From Arthrobacter russicus (GTDB taxonomy: Bacteria; Actinomycetota; Actinomycetes; Actinomycetales; Micrococcaceae), in the NCBI RefSeq assembly GCF_031454135.1, contig NZ_JAVDQF010000001.1, positions 3,348,001-3,412,000 of the forward strand: DNA of 64,000 nt. The letters run 5' to 3'. Below, in pieces: positions 53,603 to 60,922 of the stretch (position 1 is the first letter of the stretch; every line of letters starts with the position of its first letter). The position numbers and the translations under genes are program-made. Under the pieces are notes generated by a model. The model worked only from the letters and a program-made list of their open reading frames with translations, was not told the DNA's origin and ran no database searches.

Positions 53603-54109
53603 TCAGCTCGGGCGGCGTCGCTCGATGAGGATGGTGTCGCGCCAGGTGCCGGCGAGTGGGCCGTAGTCCATCAGGGCGATGCGTTCTCGGATGCCGACGG
53701 TGCGGAATCCGCGGCGTTCGTGCAGGCGCAGGCTTGCGGTGTTCTCCGGAAAGATCGAGGACTGGATCGTCCAGATCCCTCCCACGTCGGCGGCTCGGAT
53801 AAACGCATCCAGTAGGACACCGCCGACACCACGGCCGTGCGCGCGGTCGGCAATGTAGATGGAGTGCTCGACGACCCCGCGATACACGGGGCGCGCCGAC
53901 ACGGCGGACGCGGCTGCCCATCCCACGACGGCACCGTCCGCATCGGTCGCCACCAAGCGGAGACCCGGGGCTTTTCCGGCGTCGAAAGCGTCCCAGGTGG
54001 GTGGTTCGGTTTCGAAGGTGGCGTGTCCGGTGGCGATGCCTTCGCGGTAGATGCGCTCGACCGCTGGCCAGTCCGCCGGTTCGAGCGGGCGGATGTCGAC
54101 TGCGGTCAT
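53603..54109 (-). CDS. arsN: GNAT N-acetyltransferase, ArsN type
   Basis: This 168-residue GNAT enzyme starts IRPLEPADWPAVERIYREGI and has TGHATFETEPPTWDAF, VYRGVVEHSIYIAD and the acetyl-CoA loop RAHGRGVGGVLL. The pattern is that of phosphinothricin/arsinothricin acetyltransferases. In arsenic operons, ArsN detoxifies the arsenic-containing antibiotic arsinothricin (family knowledge). It is coupled to arsR by a four-base overlap. Substrate not proven; phosphinothricin is an alternative. Confidence 0.78.
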   Translation of the reverse strand: MTAVDIRPLEPADWPAVERIYREGIATGHATFETEPPTWDAFDAGKAPGLRLVATDADGAVVGWAAASAVSARPVYRGVVEHSIYIADRAHGRGVGGVLLDAFIRAADVGGIWTIQSSIFPENTASLRLHERRGFRTVGIRERIALMDYGPLAGTWRDTILIERRRPS

Positions 54110-54465
54110 TGCGGCAGGAGGGTCCGGGCGGCGTTCTCGAGGGCGCCGTCGATGACGCGGAAGTAGGCCCACTTGCCGCGTTGCTCGCGGGTGGCGAGTC
54201 CCGCTTCGACGAGCTGCTTCATGTGATGCGAGACCGTCGGCTGGGACAGCCCTACCGGATCGGTGAGATCGCAGATGCACATCTCTCCGGTCTCGCTGCC
54301 GCCGATCAGCGACAGGAGCTTGACCCGGGTGGGGTCGCCGAGGGCCTTGAACACGCGGGCGATCCGCTCCGGCTGCTCGGACTCGAGCGCGCCGCCGGCA
54401 ACGGTGCCGCAGCAGGCGGAGTCGTCCTGGGTGAGGAGCGGGAGGGCGGTGGTCATGGTGCCCAT
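54106..54465 (-). CDS. arsR: Arsenic-responsive ArsR repressor
   Basis: This protein has 119 residues from ATG 54465, or 116 from ATG 54456; the choice is uncertain. The winged HTH has the arsenite-binding CIC motif in GEMCICDLTDPVGLSQ followed by PTVSHHMKQLVEAGL. An N-terminal ACCG adds possible ligands. It is divergent from the flavoprotein gene, with repeated TCGATG motifs in the spacer, and co-transcribed with arsN. Confidence 0.9.
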   Translation of the reverse strand: MGTMTTALPLLTQDDSACCGTVAGGALESEQPERIARVFKALGDPTRVKLLSLIGGSETGEMCICDLTDPVGLSQPTVSHHMKQLVEAGLATREQRGKWAYFRVIDGALENAARTLLPQ

Positions 54466-54488
54466 TCTGCCATTCGTATTGACATCTG

Positions 54489-54530
54489 TCGATGTATCGA
54501 GGATTCTCGATGTATTGATGTTAGTCGATG
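54489..54530. promoter_or_regulatory. ArsR operator repeats
   Basis: TCGATGTATCGA (54489-54500) and TCGATGTATTGA (54507-54518) differ at one position and are 18 bases apart; a half-copy TCGATG lies at 54525-54530. The repeats fill the 75-base region between divergent arsR and the flavoprotein gene, so one ArsR probably controls both sides. Confidence 0.6.
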
Positions 54531-54540
54531 TGAGGAGTTG

Positions 54541-55866
54541 ATGGTGGGTCTTCCTGTTGTGGTGATCGGTGCCGGGCCGCAGGGGCTTGCCGCCGCGGCG
54601 CATCTGCTGGAGCGCGGTCTTGAGCCGCTGGTGCTGGAGCAGGGCGCGACTGCGGCTGCCGCGGTGTCGGAGTGGGGGCATGTGCGACTGTTCTCCGAAT
54701 GGCCCGAGCTGGTCGATACTGCAGCCGTCCGTCTGCTCGAACCATCGGGGTGGCAGACGCCCAAGCGCGGGTATCCCACGGGCAGCGAGTGGGTCTCCGG
54801 CTACCTCGCCCCGCTCGCGTCTGCTCTCGGTGATCGTGTCCGCAATGGCGCGAGGGTCACGGGTGTCGGACGGAAGGGGCGGGATCTGCTGGTGGATGCC
54901 GGGCGGGCCGAGCAGCCCTTCGTCGTTCACGTCGAGGATGGAGACGGCCGGGAGTCGCGGATCGAGGCGCAGGCGGTCATCGACGCGTCCGGTACCTGGT
55001 CGACGCCGAATCCGGCCGGCGCGGACGGGCTGCCCGCGCTCGGCGAGACGGCCGCCGCCGGCTTCCTTGTGTATAGGATTCCGTCGTTCGCTGGCGCTGA
55101 GCAGTATGCGGGCCGACACGCGGTCGTCGTCGGCAACGGCCACTCCGCGGCGACGGCGATCACCGAGCTGGCCCGGATCGCCCGTCAGCATCCGGACACG
55201 CAGGTCACTTGGGTGCTGCGCCGCGGGACCGTCGGTGCAACGTTCGGTGGAGGCGAGTCGGATGAGCTTCCGGAGCGTGGCGCGCTCGGCCAGCGCGCTC
55301 GCACTGCGGTCGAGCAGGGTCTCGTAAGCCTGGTGACCGGGTTCCGTACTGAGCGGATCGACACCACGCCGCAGGGCGCGGTGCTGATCGCCGAGGACGG
55401 CCGAGAGCTCGAGCCTGCGGACCGGGTGGTGGTGCTGACCGGGTTCCGGCCGGACCTGTCGATCCTGTCCGAGGTGCGGTTGGAGCTGGATGCCCGGTTG
55501 CAGGCGCCGGTGCGGATCGCGGCGGACATCGACCCGAACATCCACTCCTGCGGGTCAGTGCGCGCCACCGGCGCCACCGATCTCGTCCAGCCGGAGCCTG
55601 GCTTGTTCATCGTCGGGGCGAAGTCCTACGGAAGAGCCCCGACGTTCCTCGCGCTGACCGGGTACGAGCAGGTCCGCAGCGTCGTCGCGGAGCTCGCCGG
55701 TGACCACGAGGCCGCGAACCGTATCGAGCTGGTGCTGCCGGACACGGGCGTGTGCGGCGGGGTCGGCCTGTTCGACGACCCAACTGGGGCGAAGGGCGGA
55801 GCCTGCTGCGCGCCCGCACCCCAGCTGATCCAGCTCGGCCGCACCCCGGCCGGTTCTGCGGTTTAG
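54541..55866 (+). CDS. FAD-dependent oxidoreductase, ArsO-like
   Basis: This 441-residue flavoprotein monooxygenase-like enzyme has an N-terminal FAD motif VVVIGAGPQGLAAAAHL, a second NAD(P) motif VVVGNGHSAATAI and VVVLTGFRPDLSIL. The C-terminus has a Cys-rich segment (TGVCGG, GACCAP), possibly for arsenite binding. Flavoproteins annotated ArsO occur in actinobacterial ars clusters; their reaction is not settled. ATG 54541 follows GAGGAG. It converges with arsC with a four-base overlap. Confidence 0.78.
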   Translation: MVGLPVVVIGAGPQGLAAAAHLLERGLEPLVLEQGATAAAAVSEWGHVRLFSEWPELVDTAAVRLLEPSGWQTPKRGYPTGSEWVSGYLAPLASALGDRVRNGARVTGVGRKGRDLLVDAGRAEQPFVVHVEDGDGRESRIEAQAVIDASGTWSTPNPAGADGLPALGETAAAGFLVYRIPSFAGAEQYAGRHAVVVGNGHSAATAITELARIARQHPDTQVTWVLRRGTVGATFGGGESDELPERGALGQRARTAVEQGLVSLVTGFRTERIDTTPQGAVLIAEDGRELEPADRVVVLTGFRPDLSILSEVRLELDARLQAPVRIAADIDPNIHSCGSVRATGATDLVQPEPGLFIVGAKSYGRAPTFLALTGYEQVRSVVAELAGDHEAANRIELVLPDTGVCGGVGLFDDPTGAKGGACCAPAPQLIQLGRTPAGSAV

Positions 55867-56531
55867 GTTCTCGCGGGGACGCCGAGTTCGGCGAGCAGGT
55901 TCAGCACACGGGTCTCGATCTCGTCCCGCACCGGGCGCACGCCTTCCGGGGTCCATCCGGCGGGGTCGGGCAGGGTCCATTCCTCGTAGCGTTTGCCGGG
56001 GAAGACCGGGCAGGCGTCACCGCAGCCCATCGTGATCACCACATCCGCAGCGCGCACGACCTCGTCGGTCCACGGCTTGGGGTACTCGCCGGCGATGTCG
56101 ATGCCGCGCTCAGCCATGACCTCGACGGCGACCGGGCTGACCTCGTGGCCCGGTTCGGAGCCGCCGGACCAGCCAACCGCGTGCTCCCCCGCGTGATGCT
56201 GGAAGAACCCGAGGGCCATCTGCGAACGGCCAGCGTTGTGAACGCACAAGAACAGCACCGTCGGCTTCCCATCGACGTGGAGCCCGTCGACCTTGGCGAG
56301 GGCGCGCAGCCGCTGCCGCGCGAACTTCTCCGTCAGCAGCGGCAGGTAGTTCGGCACGGTCGCCCGGGCGGCGAGGTCGGCGTAGGAGGCGTGCAGGAAG
56401 CGGTCGATCGTCTCACGCCCGAAGGCGCCGTCGAACTCCCGCGTCAACCGCTCGGCTCCCGAGGCCAGCGCCGCCTCCTGGTCGATGGTGATCGTGGCGT
56501 GCGGTTCGTGCTGTGGTGACATCGTCGTCAT
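55863..56531 (-). CDS. arsC: Arsenate reductase with N-terminal three-helix domain
   Basis: This 222-residue reductase has an N-terminal helical bundle (TREFDGAFGRETIDRFLHAS to KFARQRLRALAKV) followed by a low-molecular-weight phosphatase fold. The nucleophile lies in LFLCVHNAGRSQMALGFF, with GCGDACPVFPGKRYEEW and the DPAG acid loop. It reduces arsenate to arsenite, probably with mycothiol or thioredoxin in this phylum. The start ATG 56531 overlaps the stop of the ArsR-ArsC gene (ATGA). Confidence 0.88.
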   Translation of the reverse strand: MTTMSPQHEPHATITIDQEAALASGAERLTREFDGAFGRETIDRFLHASYADLAARATVPNYLPLLTEKFARQRLRALAKVDGLHVDGKPTVLFLCVHNAGRSQMALGFFQHHAGEHAVGWSGGSEPGHEVSPVAVEVMAERGIDIAGEYPKPWTDEVVRAADVVITMGCGDACPVFPGKRYEEWTLPDPAGWTPEGVRPVRDEIETRVLNLLAELGVPART

Positions 56532-57205
56532 CCCTTCGTCGTGGTCAGCATCGGGGCGAGGCTCTGGATGCGCGCAGCGATCTCCTCGAAGGCCGCATCG
56601 AACGCCGCTTCGGACCCGTCGCGCACGGGGTCGGGTACCGACCAATGCACCCGGCCCGCCCCGGCGAGTTCTTCGTGGGCGGTGTCGCAGACCGTCACCA
56701 CGAAATCGTCCGCCTCGGCCACCTCATCCAGTGCGCGCGGTCGGGCGGCACGGAGGGTGAGACCGTGCCGGTTCGCGGCGGCGATCGCACCGGGCTCGAT
56801 CGCCGCCGCGGGGTGGGTGCCGGCCGAGGCTGCCGGGACGTCGCTGGCGTCATGCCACAGGGCGGCGGCGAGCTGGGAGCGGGCGGAGTTGCCGGTGCAG
56901 ACGAACACCACCCGCCGCACCCCGAGCGCCGGGGACGGGGTTAGCCCCGAGAACGCATCGGGGGCGAGGTGCAGGTAGGTGCGGCGCCGGTCGGCCTCCG
57001 ACCGGGTCCGCACGATCAGGCCCGCGTGCTCGAGCTGGTTCACGTGGTGCGCGAGCAGGCTGGAGGAGATCCCGAGCTCGCTCTGCAGCTCGACTGGGGC
57101 GACATCGCCCAGGGTTAGCAGGTCCATGATCCGCAGTCGCACCGGGTCGGCCAGCGCCGCATACCGCGCTACTCGGCGCGTCAAGTCAGTTCGCTCAATG
57201 TTCAT
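56528..57205 (-). CDS. ArsR-ArsC fusion protein
   Basis: This is a 225-residue fusion. Residues 1-90 are an ArsR-type winged HTH (YAALADPVRLRIMDLL, ELGISSSLLAHHVNQLEHAG). Residues 100-225 are a low-molecular-weight phosphatase/ArsC domain with FVCTGNSARSQLAAALW. The usual ArsR CxC is absent. A repressor joined to an arsenate reductase fold may sense or process arsenate directly (inference). It is divergent from the aquaporin gene. Confidence 0.85.
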   Translation of the reverse strand: MNIERTDLTRRVARYAALADPVRLRIMDLLTLGDVAPVELQSELGISSSLLAHHVNQLEHAGLIVRTRSEADRRRTYLHLAPDAFSGLTPSPALGVRRVVFVCTGNSARSQLAAALWHDASDVPAASAGTHPAAAIEPGAIAAANRHGLTLRAARPRALDEVAEADDFVVTVCDTAHEELAGAGRVHWSVPDPVRDGSEAAFDAAFEEIAARIQSLAPMLTTTKG

Positions 57206-57208
57206 TAC

Positions 57209-57224
57209 CTCAATAGTGACTGAG
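57209..57224. promoter_or_regulatory. Candidate operator for the ArsR-ArsC protein
   Basis: CTCA-N8-TGAG (57209-57224) lies in the 37-base spacer between the divergent ArsR-ArsC and aquaporin genes. The spacing fits binding by a small winged-helix dimer; the repeat is short. Confidence 0.35.
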
Positions 57225-57242
57225 CAATGTATCGTCGTCAAG

Positions 57243-57947
57243 GTGAACCACGAATCGAGCCCAAGATCGACCTCCTCGCCGCTGTGGCGGCGCGCGGTCG
57301 CCGAGTTCCTCGGCACCGGTCTGTTGGTGTCGATCGTGGTCGGCTCCGGCATCGCCGCTCAGCGCCTATCGCCGGGCGATGTCGGGCTGCAGTTGCTGGA
57401 GAACTCGCTGGCGACCGCGCTCGGTCTGGCCGTGCTCATCCTGATCTTCCAGCCCGTCAGCGGCGCGCACTTCAATCCGGTTGTCACCCTCGCCGACCGG
57501 CTTCTGGGCACCCGTCACCGGCCGGCCGAGATCACCGCGTACCTCGTCGCGCAAATCGCCGGAGGGATCGGTGGCGCGGTCCTGGCGAACCTGATGTTCG
57601 ATACGCCGACGACGATCGCCACGACGGATCGGCTCTCGGCCGGGCATCTGCTTGGCGAGGTTGTCGCGACCGCGGGCCTCGTGCTGCTGATCTTCGCCTT
57701 GGCTCGCACCGGCCGTAGCGTGCTGGTTGCCCCGGCGGTCGGCGCGTATATCGGTGCCGCGTACTGGTTCACCTCGTCCACGTCGTTCGCGAACCCCGCG
57801 GTGACGGTCGGCCGGGTCTTCACCGACACCTTCGCCGGCATCGCCCCGACCGCCGCCGTGTGGTTCGTCGCCGCACAGCTCCTCGGCGTCGCTGTGGGCG
57901 CCGGACTTGTTCTCCTGCTCTTCCCGAATCGAAAGGCCCACCAATGA
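57243..57947 (+). CDS. aqpS: Aquaglyceroporin (AqpS-like arsenic channel)
   Basis: This 234-residue MIP channel has six helices. The first NPA-like box is SGAHFNPVVT (NPV rather than NPA) and the second SFANPAVTVGR is complete. GTG 57243 is the start. In ars operons, such a channel lets arsenite formed by ArsC leave the cell by diffusion (known for AqpS of Sinorhizobium). It overlaps the following flavoprotein gene by four bases (ATGA). Confidence 0.88.
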   Translation: MNHESSPRSTSSPLWRRAVAEFLGTGLLVSIVVGSGIAAQRLSPGDVGLQLLENSLATALGLAVLILIFQPVSGAHFNPVVTLADRLLGTRHRPAEITAYLVAQIAGGIGGAVLANLMFDTPTTIATTDRLSAGHLLGEVVATAGLVLLIFALARTGRSVLVAPAVGAYIGAAYWFTSSTSFANPAVTVGRVFTDTFAGIAPTAAVWFVAAQLLGVAVGAGLVLLLFPNRKAHQ

Positions 57948-59332
57948 CCCACCTGATCGCCATCGGCGGCTCCGACGCCGGCATCTCCGCAGCCCTCCGC
58001 GCCCGCGAACTCGACCCCAGCACCGACGTGACCGTCGTGGTCGCGGACGAGTACCCGAACTTCTCCATCTGCGGCATCCCCTACTACTTCACCGGCGAAG
58101 TTCAGCCGTGGCAGTCGCTCGCGCACCGCACCGCGGCGGACCTGGAAGCGACCGGGATGAGCCTGCGCCTGAACACTTTCGCCACGGGCATCGATGTCGC
58201 AGGACAGCGCCTCACAGTCCGCACCCCTGACGGCCGCACCGAGGACATCGGCTACGACGAGCTGATCGTCGGAACCGGTGCCCTCCCGTCCCACGCTGGC
58301 ATCGCTGGCCTCGACCAGCTCGCTCCTGCAGATGGCGTCCATGTCATCCACTCGATGGGCGACACCTTCGCCCTCGACCACGACCTCACCGACCGCCAGC
58401 CCGCCTCGGCGATCATCGTCGGCGCCGGCTACGTCGGTCTGGAGATGGCCGAAGCCTTCATCACCCGCGGGATGACGGTCACCCAGCTCCAACGCGGCCC
58501 AGAAGTGCTCTCCACTCTTGACCCCGAACTCGGCGCCCTCGTCCACGTCGAGCTCACGACTCATGGTGTCGAGGTCGTCACCGGCACGACCGTCACCGGG
58601 ATCGAGAAGACCCCGGCCGGGCTCGCCGTCACCGGCACTCGCGACGGTCAGCCGTTCACGCAGACCACGGACCTCGCCCTCGTCGTCGTCGGTGTCCGGC
58701 CGAACACCGAACTGCTCGAACTGGCCGGGGCACGCCTCGGCGCGGGGCGCGCGGTCGTCGTCGACGAGCACATGCGCACCGGGCTCCCGCACGTCTGGGC
58801 CGCCGGCGACGGCATCATCACCCACCACCGCCTCCTCGGCCAGACCTACCTGCCCTTGGGCACCACGAGCCACAAGCAGGGCCGCATCGCCGGGGAGAAC
58901 GCGCTCGGCGGCAACCGTGCCTTCGCGGGCTCTGTCGGCACTCAGGTCGTGAAGGTGTTCGACCTCGTCGCCGCCCGCACCGGCCTCCATGACCACGAAG
59001 CCGTCGCTGCCGGATACACGCCCGCAACGGTCGATGCGGCGGCCGACGATCACAAGCGGTACTACCCTGGCGCGCACCCTATCCACTTCCGCATCACCGG
59101 CGACACGAACGACGGCCGGCTCCTCGGAGCGCAGCTCGTCGGCAGGCGCGGCACCGAGGTCGCCAAACGCGTCGACACCTACGCCACCGCCCTCTACGCC
59201 GGACTCACCATCGAGCAGATCACCGAACTCGACCTCTCCTACACCCCGCCGCTGGGCTCCCCGTGGGACGCCGTCCAGGTCGCGACCCAGGCGTGGGACG
59301 CGCAGCACCGCCTCGCCGCGACCCCCGTTTGA
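57944..59332 (+). CDS. FAD-dependent disulfide reductase/NADH oxidase (CoADR-like)
   Basis: This 462-residue protein of the CoA-disulfide reductase/NADH oxidase family has an N-terminal FAD motif IAIGGSDAGISAALRA, redox Cys in NFSICGIPYY, NAD motif IIVGAGYVGLEMAEAF and VWAAGDG. The C-terminal dimer domain ends LSYTPPLGSPWD. Co-transcribed with the aquaporin, it may keep thiols reduced during arsenate reduction (inference). Confidence 0.85.
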   Translation: MTHLIAIGGSDAGISAALRARELDPSTDVTVVVADEYPNFSICGIPYYFTGEVQPWQSLAHRTAADLEATGMSLRLNTFATGIDVAGQRLTVRTPDGRTEDIGYDELIVGTGALPSHAGIAGLDQLAPADGVHVIHSMGDTFALDHDLTDRQPASAIIVGAGYVGLEMAEAFITRGMTVTQLQRGPEVLSTLDPELGALVHVELTTHGVEVVTGTTVTGIEKTPAGLAVTGTRDGQPFTQTTDLALVVVGVRPNTELLELAGARLGAGRAVVVDEHMRTGLPHVWAAGDGIITHHRLLGQTYLPLGTTSHKQGRIAGENALGGNRAFAGSVGTQVVKVFDLVAARTGLHDHEAVAAGYTPATVDAAADDHKRYYPGAHPIHFRITGDTNDGRLLGAQLVGRRGTEVAKRVDTYATALYAGLTIEQITELDLSYTPPLGSPWDAVQVATQAWDAQHRLAATPV

Positions 59333-59339
59333 CCCGCAC

Positions 59340-59425
59340 GAACTCACGGGTCCAGATATGCTGAAACGGCACCTGGACACGTGAGTTCCCACCATTTCAG
59401 GGTTCACGAATCGTGAACTCACGGG
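59340..59425. repeat. Hairpin and GAACTCACGGG direct repeat at the right end of island 2
   Basis: A 16-base inverted repeat (59340-59355 with 59373-59388, one mismatch) follows the flavoprotein stop. Its left arm begins GAACTCACGGG, which recurs as a direct repeat at 59415-59425, overlapping the 15-bp palindrome. It could serve as terminator for the aquaporin-flavoprotein pair and as part of the recombination site. Confidence 0.5.
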
Positions 59426-60905
59426 GGTTGTTGCTCATGCGAGCGGTGGTGTCGAAGATGCGCAGTTCGTCTGGGTGGAGTTGGTGTTGGACGACGAAGG
59501 AGCGGTCTTTGATGCGCCAGAGCCCTTGTCCGGTGCCGAGGTTCGGTAGCAGTGCTTGTTCCGTGCCGGTCAGTCCCAGGGCTTCTGCTGTGATGCCGAG
59601 CTGGTCGGATTCCTGTCGGTAGACGATGCGGGTTTCGGCGTTGGCGAGTAGTGAGGAGGCGAGGGCTCGCATGGCGGAGCCTTGGTCGCCGACGTTGTCG
59701 AGGTCGGATAGTTTGTGGAAGATGAGCATGTTGCTGATGCCGTAGTGCCGGGAGAGACGCCATTGTGCGTCCATCCGTCGTAGCAGGGCGGGGTGGGACA
59801 TGAGCCGCCAGGCCTCGTCGTAGATGACCCACCGCTGTCCGCCGTTGGGGTCGAGGAGGGCTGATTCCATCCACGCGGAGGAGCACGTCATGAGCACGGA
59901 GATGAGGGCGGAGTTCTCGGCGACGCGGGAGAGGTCGAGGGAGATCATTGGTAGTGACGGGTCGAACTTCACGGTGCTGGGTCCGTCGAAGAGTCCCATG
60001 AGGTCGCCGGCGACGAGGCGGCGCAGGGCGTGGCCGACGAGGCGTCCGTCGTCGGCGAGCCGGTCGTCCTCGCCGCGGTCGGGGTTCAGTATTCGGTCGA
60101 CGATCATGGGCAGGATGGGTACGTCGGCGGTGCGGATGGTGGCGGTGAGGGCCAGGTCGATTGCGGTGTGTTCCAGTGGGGAGAGGGGCCGGTCGAGGAC
60201 AGTTTCGGCGAGGGCTCCGACGAGGTCGCGGCGGCGGGAGGCGACCTGGGCCGCCCACTCGGCTTCGGAGAGTCCGGCGATGCGGTGGCCTTCGTCGAGC
60301 GGGTTGAGGCGGGTGCGCAGCCCATGCCCGAGGATGATGGCTTTCCCGCCGACGGCTTCGGCGACGGCGGTGTGTTCGCCTTTCGGGTCTGCGGCGACGT
60401 AGACGCGCCGTCCGAACGGGATGCTCCTGGTGTAGAGGGATTTTGCGAGAGAGGATTTGCCGGCGCCGACGATGCCGGCGAGCACCACATTGGGGGCGGT
60501 GATGATGCCGTGTTGGTAGAGCACCCAGGGGTCGTAGACGAACGATCCGCCGGAGTAGAGGTCTTGGCCGACGAACACTCCTTCGGAGCCGAGGCCTGCT
60601 TCGGCGAGGAAGGGGTAACCGCCGCCGAGGGTGGCGGAGGTGTCCTGGTGTCGGGGAAGGTGCAGGCGTCGCGGGGTGCGCAGCATCCGCGGCCCAGGCT
60701 CGCCCGAGGCTGGCAGGTAGGTGGTTTGACGGGCTTCGGCGCGCTCGGCAGTGAGACGTGCGTCGGTCTGGGCTTTGCGTTCGGCTGCGGCGTCCGTGTG
60801 GATGCGGGCTGCCGCTTTTCGTCGTGCGTTGCGGCTGGCTCGGCTCTCCCCGGTCGGGGCGATGAGGACGGAAGCGTGCAGGGTTTTCTTCTCACGGTCG
60901 GGCAT
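59397..60905 (-). CDS. VirB4/TraC-like conjugation ATPase
   Basis: This 502-residue ATPase starts at ATG 60905 (GTG 60908 possible). An Ala/Arg-rich N-terminal stretch is followed by VLAGIVGAGKSSLAKSLY (Walker A), VYVAADPKGEHTAV, and WVIYDEAWRLM (Walker B with DEAW as in VirB4). Later FHKLSDLDNVGDQG resembles the VirB4 C-terminal motif. It powers the type IV secretion channel. Its last codons carry the right palindrome of island 2. Confidence 0.9.
   Translation of the reverse strand: MPDREKKTLHASVLIAPTGESRASRNARRKAAARIHTDAAAERKAQTDARLTAERAEARQTTYLPASGEPGPRMLRTPRRLHLPRHQDTSATLGGGYPFLAEAGLGSEGVFVGQDLYSGGSFVYDPWVLYQHGIITAPNVVLAGIVGAGKSSLAKSLYTRSIPFGRRVYVAADPKGEHTAVAEAVGGKAIILGHGLRTRLNPLDEGHRIAGLSEAEWAAQVASRRRDLVGALAETVLDRPLSPLEHTAIDLALTATIRTADVPILPMIVDRILNPDRGEDDRLADDGRLVGHALRRLVAGDLMGLFDGPSTVKFDPSLPMISLDLSRVAENSALISVLMTCSSAWMESALLDPNGGQRWVIYDEAWRLMSHPALLRRMDAQWRLSRHYGISNMLIFHKLSDLDNVGDQGSAMRALASSLLANAETRIVYRQESDQLGITAEALGLTGTEQALLPNLGTGQGLWRIKDRSFVVQHQLHPDELRIFDTTARMSNNPREFTIREP
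59403..59417. repeat. Right TTCACGA-A-TCGTGAA palindrome of island 2
   Basis: This is the same 15-mer as at 49107 in opposite orientation, here extended to 17 bases (GTTCACGAATCGTGAAC). It encodes part of the C-terminal REFTIREP of the VirB4-like ATPase and so may be the original target sequence. Confidence 0.6.
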
Positions 60906-60922
60906 CACGAGGTTCCTGTCGT

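Larger units (their letters stand above)
49107..59417. mobile_element. Island 2: recombinase triad plus arsenic resistance genes
   Basis: A plus-strand triad is followed by arsenic genes on both strands. The block separates two minus-strand transfer genes (VirB4-like at 59397-60905, hypothetical at 48141-48962) that would otherwise be neighbours. Matching 15-bp palindromes mark the two ends, the right one inside the last codons of the VirB4-like gene. Boundaries are inferred from this. Confidence 0.6.

Noticed and set aside
57515-59422. A 635-codon minus-strand ORF opposite the aquaporin and flavoprotein genes
   Set aside because: Composition is a shadow of the two confidently identified plus-strand genes; no domain visible.
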